Shown here piece after piece: positions 52,101-61,200 of a DNA stretch of 64,000 nt (position 1 is the first letter of the stretch; the number at the start of each line of letters is the position of its first letter). Below the pieces are notes generated by a model. The model had not been told where the DNA came from. It saw only the letters and a list, made by a program, of their open reading frames with translations, and searched no databases. This DNA is from JANQPD01 sp963715655 (GTDB lineage: Bacteria > Bacteroidota > Bacteroidia > Flavobacteriales > Schleiferiaceae): the NCBI GenBank assembly GCA_963715655.1, contig OY970262.1, positions 3,224,001 through 3,288,000 on the forward strand, in the 5' to 3' direction. Both the position numbers and the translations under genes were made by a program.

Positions 52101-54170
52101 TTATTTAAAATCGCTGTCTTTTAATCCACTGTTTACTTTAATACTCGTAGCCGTCATAGTAATTTTTTGTGGGCCAGCAAGTTGAATTTGGGTATGAGGC
52201 AACATTACACCATTTACTTCTTTGTAATCTGCATACATCGTGGTAGAAGTAACATCACCTTGAGGTGTCTCTACAGTTTCCTCTTCTTTTACTAACAAAC
52301 CGGTTTTTGCATCAAAATACTGTGTGCTAACCTTTTCCATAGGGGTGGTAACTTTTACCGCGTATAGCGCATTACCTTCTTCGCTCATACTCATTTCGGT
52401 AAGCTCCGTTTTGTATCCTAAGCTGTTATATTTCAATTCTTTAAACAAAATTGATCTATCGGCCATTTCTTTTAATTCATCGCCTTCTAATTCCTGACTT
52501 CCCTGCATACCCGATACTTTGGCGGTTGTGCCATCGTACACCATTTTTTGCAAAGACCCCATTCCTTCAGCGTTGATGTCTAAGAAAAATCTATCTTTCT
52601 TCATCTTCATAGTGGCCACCGGTTTAAAAGGTGCTCCCGGAATTTCAGTATCCATTACGTAAGTAATATCCTTTACCTTATCTACCGCTACTTTCCCGCC
52701 AATTGCTTTAGCATAGTCATTCAATACTGTTTCTGCGGTTATTCCTTTCGGGATGTCCATACTAGGCTTGGTAGTTACATTTGCATCTTTATCGTAATAA
52801 GTTACCGTACCTAATTTAGCCAGTTTATCACCTATTACATTTGCTTTTCCATTTACAGAAACCTGAAAAGCCTCTAACTTCATGTACTTTTTAGCGGCAT
52901 TCATTACATCTTCTGAAGTAAGTTCACCAAGACGCTCTAAATACGTTTCGTAGTAATCATCAGGTAAGTTGTAAATTTCTCTATTTAATGCAAAAGAAGC
53001 CGTTGTTTGAGGGCGCTCTAACGAACGACCAAAACTACCGATGATGTTGTTTTTTGCAGCAGCCAATTCTTCTGCCGGAACAGGCTCCGTGCGCAAACGC
53101 TCAATTTCCTTAAAAAATTCAACAACCGCGCTATCGGTTACTTCATTGCGCACACTAGCTTCAGCGGTAAAATAGCCAACCAATTTATCCGTATCATAGT
53201 CAGAGTAAGCTCCATAAGTGTAGGCTTTATCCTCTCTAATATTTTGAAATAATCTTCCTAAAGAACCACCGCCTAGAATTTGACTGGCTAAACGTAACGC
53301 AACTACATCTGCATCACCCGGTTTTAAATTTATAGTGTTACCCATTTTTACAACAGATTGCACCGCAGAGTTATTATTTACAACACCTATTTGTATGCCT
53401 TGTGGCGCTACTGGCGCAGGGTATGTGTAGGCAGGAACGTTTGCTTGCTTCCATTGGCCAAAGTACTTTTTAACCAATTTTTTTACTTGCTTTTTCTTAA
53501 CATCACCAACTACGGCAATGTAAGTTTGGTTAGGAATCCAATTGTTGTTGTAATACTGCTTGCAGTCTTCCAAATCAATTTTTTCCAACGTGGCCAAAGT
53601 TGCCATCTCCCCGTATGGGTGATTTTTACCATATAATAACGCTCCAAAAACTTTAGCGTTTACACGATCAGGATTGTCTTTATCACTCTCCAATGCACTT
53701 GCTTGTTGTTGCTTTAGTTTTTCAAACTCCTCTTTCGGAAACGCGGGATTTTGAGCAACATCCGCTAAAATCTCCATCAATTTCTCGGTGTATTTACTCA
53801 AACCTCCAGCGTAAGCTGAAGCGGATGAAGTACTTAAACTTGCACCTATAAAGTCAATTTCTTCATCAAGCATTGCTTTAGGACGAGTGGTGGTGCCTTG
53901 GCGCAACATATTGCCCGCCATTTGTACGTATCCCGCTTTATCTCCTTCTAAAATCGCATCACGGTTTACAATTAAGCTCATGGTTACGCGTGGCAATTTG
54001 TGATCTTCCACCACAATAATTTTTAAACCATTGTCAAGCTCAATAATGTCAGCATCTTTAAACTCAGGTTTTGGAGCATCCTTAGAAATAGGACGCACAC
54101 TTCTATCTACTTGCGCCATAATTGGCGATACTAATAGTACCGCAAATATGGCTGTTATAATTCTTTTCAT
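52101..54170 (-). CDS. M16 family non-catalytic subunit with C-terminal LolA-like domain
   Basis: A 689-residue exported protein (signal MKRIITAIFAVLLVSPIMAQ). Residues ~35-470 are an M16 double domain (IIELDNGLKIIVVEDHKLP), but the zinc motif HxxEH is replaced by GYVQMAGNMLRQG, so it cannot bind catalytic zinc. The last ~200 residues (MKMKKDRFFLDINAEGMGSL ... VSTQYFDAKTGLLVKEEETV) resemble a LolA/LolB-like lipoprotein-carrier fold. It follows the active M16 gene after 23 bases, and the two probably form a heterodimer like MPP alpha/beta. Confidence 0.88.
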   Translation of the reverse strand: MKRIITAIFAVLLVSPIMAQVDRSVRPISKDAPKPEFKDADIIELDNGLKIIVVEDHKLPRVTMSLIVNRDAILEGDKAGYVQMAGNMLRQGTTTRPKAMLDEEIDFIGASLSTSSASAYAGGLSKYTEKLMEILADVAQNPAFPKEEFEKLKQQQASALESDKDNPDRVNAKVFGALLYGKNHPYGEMATLATLEKIDLEDCKQYYNNNWIPNQTYIAVVGDVKKKQVKKLVKKYFGQWKQANVPAYTYPAPVAPQGIQIGVVNNNSAVQSVVKMGNTINLKPGDADVVALRLASQILGGGSLGRLFQNIREDKAYTYGAYSDYDTDKLVGYFTAEASVRNEVTDSAVVEFFKEIERLRTEPVPAEELAAAKNNIIGSFGRSLERPQTTASFALNREIYNLPDDYYETYLERLGELTSEDVMNAAKKYMKLEAFQVSVNGKANVIGDKLAKLGTVTYYDKDANVTTKPSMDIPKGITAETVLNDYAKAIGGKVAVDKVKDITYVMDTEIPGAPFKPVATMKMKKDRFFLDINAEGMGSLQKMVYDGTTAKVSGMQGSQELEGDELKEMADRSILFKELKYNSLGYKTELTEMSMSEEGNALYAVKVTTPMEKVSTQYFDAKTGLLVKEEETVETPQGDVTSTTMYADYKEVNGVMLPHTQIQLAGPQKITMTATSIKVNSGLKDSDFK

Positions 54171-54193
54171 ACTAATCTTTTGGTTTACGGTTT

Positions 54194-55507
54194 TTATTGT
54201 TGTTTTGGTAAATAATATAAAATAACGCGGCTATTATCTACCAAATACTGTTGTGCTACACGTTGTAAATCTTCGCGCGTTACTGAGCGGTATTTTTCAA
54301 TTTCGTTGTTAATTAAGCCTGCATCATTAAAATACACATGGTAATTAGCTAAACTTTCCGCTATGCCTGCCATGCTGCTGTTGCTAGATATAAAATCGTT
54401 TTCCAACTGGTTAAGCACTTTGGTATATTCTTTTTCAGAGATTTTTTCGTTGCGCACTTTGGCAATTTCTTCGTCAATACCTTTTTGTAAGTCACCTAAA
54501 TCTACACCCATATTAGCTATACCTAAAGTGATAAAAAGTCCACCATCTTCTAAGCTATAAGGAAAAGCTTGTACCGCCAAACCTAATTTTTCACCATCTA
54601 CAAAACGCTTGTATAAACGAGAACTTTGACCATCAGAAAGCAGTGTGGTAAGCATTTCAATAGCATAAGCATCTTTAGTGCCTTGCGGTGGCATACGGTA
54701 TCCGTAAAAAATAGCCGGCAACTGAATGTTGTCATATACGGTATCTTTAATTTCTCCGGCAATTGGTGTCATATCCTTAGCAGGGCGAGGAATTGCTTTA
54801 GTACCTTTTGGAATATCTCCAAAGTACTTTTTAATTAATTCCATTGCTTCCTTTTCATTGATATCTCCAGCAATGCTTAGTGTTGCATTGTTAGGCACAT
54901 AAAACGTTTCATAAAAATCAGCGAAATCACCAATTTCAGCAGCGTTCAAATCTTCCATACTCCCAATAGGGGTAGTTTTATAGGGATGATTTGTATAAGC
55001 TGTTTTAAACATATTTTCAGTAAAAGAACCATAAGGACGATTATCCACACGTAATCTTTTTTCCTCTTTTACCACCTCGCGTTGCGTATCTACACCCGTA
55101 ATATCTACAGTTGCTTGCAGCATACGCTCACTTTCTAGCCATAGGCCTAAAGCCAATTGGTTGGAAGGTAAAATTTCATAATAAAAAGTACGGTCATGCG
55201 AAGTGTTTGCATTTAAAGTACCACCATTACTCTGTACTATTTTCATGTATTCACCGCGCTCAATGTTTGGCGAACCTTCAAACATTAGGTGTTCAAAGAA
55301 GTGTGCAAAACCGGTACGTCCGGTTTTTTCATTTTTAGAGCCTACGTGATACAACACAGAAACTGCCACTATTGGCGTTGAATGATCTTCATGTAGAATT
55401 ACGTGCAGACCATTGTCCAATTTGTACTCTTTAAACTCAATGTCGGTTTGCGCAAATCCGAGGGTGCCTATGCAGGCAAGGGTTGCGCTCAAAAGCATTT
55501 TTTTCAT
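54194..55507 (-). CDS. M16 family zinc metallopeptidase, catalytic subunit
   Basis: A 437-residue exported peptidase (signal MKKMLLSATLACIGTLGFAQ). The inverted zinc motif HFFEH is in TGFAHFFEHLMFEGSP, with the distal Glu in REVVKEEKRLRVDNRPYG. It should degrade peptides in the periplasm. First gene of a two-gene operon with the zinc-less partner; terminator at 52046-52076. Confidence 0.93.
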   Translation of the reverse strand: MKKMLLSATLACIGTLGFAQTDIEFKEYKLDNGLHVILHEDHSTPIVAVSVLYHVGSKNEKTGRTGFAHFFEHLMFEGSPNIERGEYMKIVQSNGGTLNANTSHDRTFYYEILPSNQLALGLWLESERMLQATVDITGVDTQREVVKEEKRLRVDNRPYGSFTENMFKTAYTNHPYKTTPIGSMEDLNAAEIGDFADFYETFYVPNNATLSIAGDINEKEAMELIKKYFGDIPKGTKAIPRPAKDMTPIAGEIKDTVYDNIQLPAIFYGYRMPPQGTKDAYAIEMLTTLLSDGQSSRLYKRFVDGEKLGLAVQAFPYSLEDGGLFITLGIANMGVDLGDLQKGIDEEIAKVRNEKISEKEYTKVLNQLENDFISSNSSMAGIAESLANYHVYFNDAGLINNEIEKYRSVTREDLQRVAQQYLVDNSRVILYYLPKQQ

Positions 55508-55630
55508 GTATTTGATTTTTGTTGAACGTTACTGCGTTAACATAATACAGCAACTTTGTTTCATACTTTTTTAAGCAGAGGGCCAAAAGTAGGAAAAAGT
55601 TTATAGGTAGCGAGTGAAGAGTTTGGTAAC

Positions 55631-55670
55631 AAAATGGGTTTTTAATAAAGCTCCTTAAAAACCCATTTTT
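55631..55670 (-). terminator. Terminator of the small PH-like gene
   Basis: AAAATGGGTTTTTAA and TTAAAAACCCATTTT pair around a short loop, with T/A runs on both sides; may act in both directions. Confidence 0.8.
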
Positions 55671-55683
55671 TTAATTACAACGC

Positions 55684-56076
55684 TTAAAGATTTTCACTTA
55701 ATTGGCGATATACTTTATCGGTAGCTTCAGCATTATCTAAATTAAAGTAAAACTCCATTTTTTCAGTGGTAAGATGAATAAACCGTGTAGCTTCATTTTT
55801 TATTATGCGCACGCTTTTCTGGTCGCTTTTGCGGATAAAATTTCCTTTTTTAACCCAACCTAAAGAAAACCCACCGGTTCCTGATAGCTTTGGTAATTCC
55901 TGTATCCATTCTAGGGTTTCAATATCCTCCAGCGCAAGCACAAATTTACCAGGGCCGGTTACTTTTAACTTTCCATTTTCAATAGCAGCCGTATTGCCTA
56001 CAAAAGCCTGACTACTAAAAAAGATGGAAGGAGCAAGTACTAAAAGGAGCAAAAAGATTTTGGGTGCTTTTTTCAA
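55684..56076 (-). CDS. Small exported protein with PH-like C-terminal domain
   Basis: About 130 residues from TTG 56076: KKAPKIFLLLLVLAPSIFFSSQA is a signal peptide that this start exposes. A longer frame to 56154 would put 26 extra residues before it. The rest (GKLKVTGPGKFVLALEDIETLEWIQE ... TRFIHLTTEKMEFYFNLDN) alternates strands and ends in a helix, like a bacterial PH domain. No function known. A terminator follows. Confidence 0.6.
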   Translation of the reverse strand: MKKAPKIFLLLLVLAPSIFFSSQAFVGNTAAIENGKLKVTGPGKFVLALEDIETLEWIQELPKLSGTGGFSLGWVKKGNFIRKSDQKSVRIIKNEATRFIHLTTEKMEFYFNLDNAEATDKVYRQLSENL

Positions 56077-56211
56077 AACGATAAATTTTGGTAAAATTAA
56101 GGTATGTAGAAGAAGGTGAAAGGGTGAAAAAAATTGAACAGTGAATTTAGCCATGACTCCAAAACCAAAGAAATACCAAACTTTTCATATGAAACTACTG
56201 TGTAGTTCATT

Positions 56212-57249
56212 CTATTCCCCCATAGAATCAATCATTTCCATTTCTTCATCCCTTATTAATGAGCCTTTGGCTACTTTAAACGGCAATGCCTCCGAGCCAT
56301 AAATATAATGTTCAATTCTCACCAATATATCCTTTCCTACGTCATTTCTAGAAAAATAAAATATACGCTTAATAAGTAAGTTGCGGTTGTCATACACATT
56401 TTTTATGGTGTAATTAAAAGGAGGATAGACTTCGTTATTGCTGTATTTATCGGTATAGTCATGTACATAATAGTATGTTGCATTTCCGCTTTCATCGACT
56501 TCCGCCTTCATTTCAATTAAAAGCTCTTCAGCATAATCTCTTTTTATGTAACTAATAATACGATTGAATTTCATATGCGTTTTAAGTACTTGTGTGTGCC
56601 ACAACGTATCTGCCCTGTAAGTTTTGGCAGTGGTGGTTAGCATTTCATCTTTTTGCATGTACGCGTAGCTGGTTGAATAATTTTCGGAACTTGACTTTAC
56701 AAGCCTCCCTTTTTCATCATATCGATTTATCCTGTCCCTATTGGCAGCATTAATATATAGCAATGTTGCACCAATCATTTTGTCTTCTTCCCATTCATAT
56801 GCTAATACCATCATAGTATCCGCATCATTGATATACGCAATCCCCGTAGTTCTTCCTTTAGGGTTAAAGGATTTGATTTCTTGCGTTGTTTCTTTATAGT
56901 TTTCAGTGTAAGTAGAAATCAAATTATTGTACGTATCATACGCATATAATTGAGCATAACTACCCCTTGCATACTCTATAAAAGGTAAATTACCATGATT
57001 GTTACTAATGAGCTTATACGTTAGGAAGCCATTTACATTAAATTCAAATTCGGCTATTTTACCCCCGTAACCTCCTTTTTTATCAATACCATCCTCATTA
57101 AAATCTGCGTAAATCACTAAAGATTTAATATTGTTTTCTTTAAGTGCACTTTGGTTTATGCGACAATTCAACGTTTCTGTTAAGTCCAATTGCCCGAAGG
57201 AAATGATAAGTTGGGTGAATAAAAAGCACATTAAGAAGAATAGCTTCAT
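56212..57249 (-). CDS. Exported protein of unknown function with YD-like repeats
   Basis: A 345-residue protein with signal peptide MKLFFLMCFLFTQLIISFGQ. The mature part is full of Tyr/Asp/Asn-rich strands (YAYDTYNNLISTYTENY, INRYDEKGRLVKSSSENYS, IKNVYDNRNLLIKRIFYF), resembling YD/RHS-type beta repeats. I do not recognise the family. It follows the 203-residue exported protein after 51 bases on the same strand, so they may be co-transcribed. Both are more AT-rich than the neighbouring peptidase genes. Confidence 0.7.
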   Translation of the reverse strand: MKLFFLMCFLFTQLIISFGQLDLTETLNCRINQSALKENNIKSLVIYADFNEDGIDKKGGYGGKIAEFEFNVNGFLTYKLISNNHGNLPFIEYARGSYAQLYAYDTYNNLISTYTENYKETTQEIKSFNPKGRTTGIAYINDADTMMVLAYEWEEDKMIGATLLYINAANRDRINRYDEKGRLVKSSSENYSTSYAYMQKDEMLTTTAKTYRADTLWHTQVLKTHMKFNRIISYIKRDYAEELLIEMKAEVDESGNATYYYVHDYTDKYSNNEVYPPFNYTIKNVYDNRNLLIKRIFYFSRNDVGKDILVRIEHYIYGSEALPFKVAKGSLIRDEEMEMIDSMGE

Positions 57250-57300
57250 TTTATAATTTGTTTTTAGGGAAATTTATTACCTAAGTTTCAATTATAAATT

Positions 57301-57912
57301 TCATTTTGCATCGATTTTGCTATTAATATCGACTTCAATTGTCTTTGTTCCAAACTCGGTGTTGTAAAAATACAGAAAAAGACTATTTTCGATAACATTA
57401 GAGCCCGTACAAGTAAAATCTCCCTTCATAATTTCCAAAGGAGATTTTATTTCAACCTCTATTTCAGTCTCAATATTATATACCGAAATATTTTCTTTAC
57501 TCGAATTGTAATAAGCCACAAAACAAGTTTGATTTCTTTCCACGTCTATTACATTTTGAAATGTCCTTATAACTTTACCATTACTTTTATTAATCACAAA
57601 AAAATCTATATCTGTTTTTGTGTACCTAATGCTAAACAAGGCAGATTCTGTGCAATCTTGCTTCAAATGAAGTGTACTTGGGCCATAAAAATCCAGCATA
57701 TCAGTTTTATAAATTATAAATTTTTCAGCATTCTTGTTTTCTAGAGTAAGCCAGATTGAATCACAGTTAAATTGATAATAAATTAATGCGTTAGATTGCA
57801 GATAACTTGTATCGCATTCAATAAGGAATTTCTCCTGCGCACAACCGCACGTTTGGCCTAATGCTGTTAATGAAATTTGAGTTAAAGTGGTAACTATTAA
57901 AAAAAGCTTCAT
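57301..57912 (-). CDS. Exported protein of unknown function
   Basis: A 203-residue protein. The signal MKLFLIVTTLTQISLTALGQ is followed by TCGCAQEKFLIECDTSYL, a Cys-rich start (cysteines also near CDSIW and QDC), suggesting disulfides or metal binding in the periplasm. The rest appears beta-rich. No family recognised. Upstream of, and probably co-transcribed with, the YD-repeat protein gene. Confidence 0.65.
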   Translation of the reverse strand: MKLFLIVTTLTQISLTALGQTCGCAQEKFLIECDTSYLQSNALIYYQFNCDSIWLTLENKNAEKFIIYKTDMLDFYGPSTLHLKQDCTESALFSIRYTKTDIDFFVINKSNGKVIRTFQNVIDVERNQTCFVAYYNSSKENISVYNIETEIEVEIKSPLEIMKGDFTCTGSNVIENSLFLYFYNTEFGTKTIEVDINSKIDAK

Positions 57913-58242
57913 GACTTTTTGATTGAATCTGGAAGAACAATATATCTTACTACATTTCCTCCCTCAAATATATAGCATCCTTTGCTTTCTAAAAAGGAAG
58001 CAAACTTACCATTCCCAATTATCCAAATCTTATCTGCTTTTTATCTGATTGCTTTTTTTTAGAGCCAATTGCTTTTTAACTGTCGCATACATGCTCCTTA
58101 AAAACATTACTCGGCTAATACAACAGATGCATTTTAAAGGCGACATTTTTACAGTAATTGGTATTTTACAATTTGCTACTAAACAAAAACGACCGCCCTA
58201 ATTAAAGAGCGGCCGCTTTATCAAACTAAACTTACCCTTAGT
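57913..58242. other. Intergenic region
   Basis: A 330-base AT-rich gap. Apart from the terminator hairpin at 58190-58216 I see no gene or repeat. Confidence 0.5.
58190..58216 (-). terminator. Terminator of the beta-helix protein gene
   Basis: On the minus strand CGGCCGCTC pairs with GGGCGGTCG (two G-T pairs), followed by TTTTTG. Confidence 0.8.
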
Positions 58243-61200
58243 TTATTTTACGATCATAAGGCGCTGTGCGCTTATTTCGTTTTCTGTGGTTAATCTTACA
58301 TTGTAAGCACCGGCAGGGAAATTATTAACTGAAAATTCAATTACACGTTGTGTAGCTTTTTCAATAGTTACTAATACACGGCCTGTTGCATCTATAATAG
58401 TTACATCTACCGGACCAGCTATTGCATTTGAAATTTCAATTTTTACGCTTCCTACGGTGGCAGGATTAGGATACATTTTGCTTTGTGCAAGTGCTCCGTT
58501 TTCTACTAAACCTACGGTAGAACAAGTATCTTGAAATTCAAAAGCGCCAATGTCTTTTGCATCACCAGCTACGGCAAATCCTCTTTGATCTACACCCGTA
58601 GCGCTTGCATCACCTCCATCAATCGCTTTATTTCCACACAGCAACGCGTGGGTGTTTGTAAACCCTCCGTTATCAGCTAGCTGACCCATAGGCGCTACAA
58701 TTGGATTTGCTTGTGTACCTACAATATCACTTGGCATAGGGGTAATTACATTGCTGTTATCAATTCTAATAAGGTTAAAACCTTGACTAGTAATTGTACC
58801 TACACTATCGGCAACATCAGTACCTGCACCAGAAGAAGTATTATTAGCAACAAGTGTACTTGCCAAATTCAACTGATCGTTTACACGAGCTTGTGCAATA
58901 CCTCCACCCACTTTACCGGCAGAGTTAAATGCTACAGTATTATTGGCAGAAGTAAAGGTACCTGTGTTATAAATACCACCACCTTTTCCGGTAGCAGTAT
59001 TACTACTTACCGTAGAGTTTAATAGATTAAAAGTACCCATTGCATTATGCAACCCACCACCATTTGAAGCCGTACCTACAGAAGCATTGTTTGCAACCGT
59101 GCTGTTTCTCATGTTTATGGTTCCACCATTATTAAATACTCCGGCACCCCCATCATCAGCAGCATTTCCACTAGCAATATTACTTTCTACCGATATGCTA
59201 TCAAGATTCATAATTCCGCTACCGTTCCATAGTGCACCGCCTTCGCGAGCAGCTACGTTTCCAATAAAATCACTAGCGGCAATATCCATATTACCGTTTC
59301 CACTAATATGAATTGCACCTCCATTTCCAGGAGCTGAACCTGTAGAATTATTATTAAACCCTACGTTTCTCATTCTTACTAATGTAGCGTTAGTTGATGC
59401 ATCTTCAATTGCACCACCCGCACGATTACTAGTATTTTCATTAAAAACAGAAGAACCAATACTTAAAGTAGCACCATTGTCATTTAAAATTGCACCACCG
59501 CTACCGGCTGTTCCATTTGCACTATTACGCACAAAACTAGAGTTAGATATGTTTAATGTACCGCTTAAGTTGTATAATGCACCACCACCATTATCGGCAG
59601 CAGCTCCACTTGCAACGTTTCCTGCAAAGCTTACGCTATCTACATTCATTGTACCGGCACCATTCCATAAACCACCACCTTCAGCAGCAGCTGTGTTGTT
59701 ATTTACCATAGAACCAGAAATATTAACGTTTCCAGCACCCGTTATGTGCAATCCACCACCGTTACCAGGAGCAGAAGCAGTGCTATTACCACTTAACATT
59801 ACATTTCTAATAACTACGGTTGTGGCAGCACCTGAATTATCTTCAATTGCACCGCCAGCTCTATTTGCACTATTGTTAGAAAGTGTAGAACCGGTTACGA
59901 TGAATGTACCAGCTGAATCATTTAAAATTGCTCCTCCACTTCCGGCAGTACCATCAGCCGCGTTGTTAGAAAGCGTAACTCCAGTTACGGTAAGTAAACC
60001 TCTTAAGTTATAAATACCACCACCACCTTGGTTGCTCATGGCGCCACTTGCCGTGTTAAAATTAATGGTAGTTCCAGATACAGTCATTGCACCAGTTCCA
60101 CTCCATAAAGCTCCACCCTCAGCACCAGCTGTATTATAATTAGCAGTACCATTTGTAATGGTAGCACCACCAGAGCCTGTAATGTGTAATCCACCACCGT
60201 TACCGGGAGCCATATTGGTTACATTACTATCTAAATTAACATTGCTTAAGGATACAGCCATCATCATTCCTGAATTATCTTCAATACCACCACCTGCACG
60301 GTTACTAGTATTTCCTCTCACTTTTGTTCCTGTAAGTACCATTGTACCGGCAGAGTCATTTAAAATTCCGCCACCACTACCACTGGTACCATCCGCAACG
60401 TTTCCTCTAATAGTACTATTTGTAATAGATAATAAACCTCTAAGGTTATAAATACCACCACCACCTTCGTTTGGTGCGTTTCCGCTTGCGGTATTGTTAG
60501 CTATGGTCATGCCATCAATAGTCATACTACCAGAACCACTCCATAAACCACCACCTTCAGAACCTGCGGTATTCCCAATAGCTTCACCACCGGTAATACC
60601 TACGTTACCTGCACCTGTAATATGCAAACCACCACCGTTTCCGGGAGCATTGTTTGTTACGTTGTTATTCAGCTTTACGTTTATAAAACTCATTGGTGTT
60701 GCGGCTCCTGAATTATCTTCTATACCACCACCTGCACGGTTACTAGTATTGTTTGAAATAGTAGTATTGTTAATATTTAGCGTACCGCCTACATCATTTA
60801 AAATACCACCACCACTACCGGCAGCTCCATTAGCAAGGTTGTTGCTAATTACGGTTCCACCGTTTACGTTTAACGTTCCACTTAAGTTATAAATACCACC
60901 ACCACCTTGGTCAGAAGCTGCACCACTGGCTGTGTTGTTATCAATCAAAGCACTGTCAATATCCATGGTTCCAGCTCCATTCCAAAGCGCTCCACCTTCT
61001 GCGGAAGCGGTATTAAAAGAAAATCTTCCACCATTTATATCTATACTACCATTTCCGGTAATGTGTATAGCACCACCGTTTCCGGGAGCCATTGACGTAG
61101 CATTACTATCTAAATTTGAATTTGAAATTAATGTGGTTGTACTGCTGTAAGAAACATCTTCAATACCACCACCGGCTCTATTTGAAGTGTTGTTTGAAAT

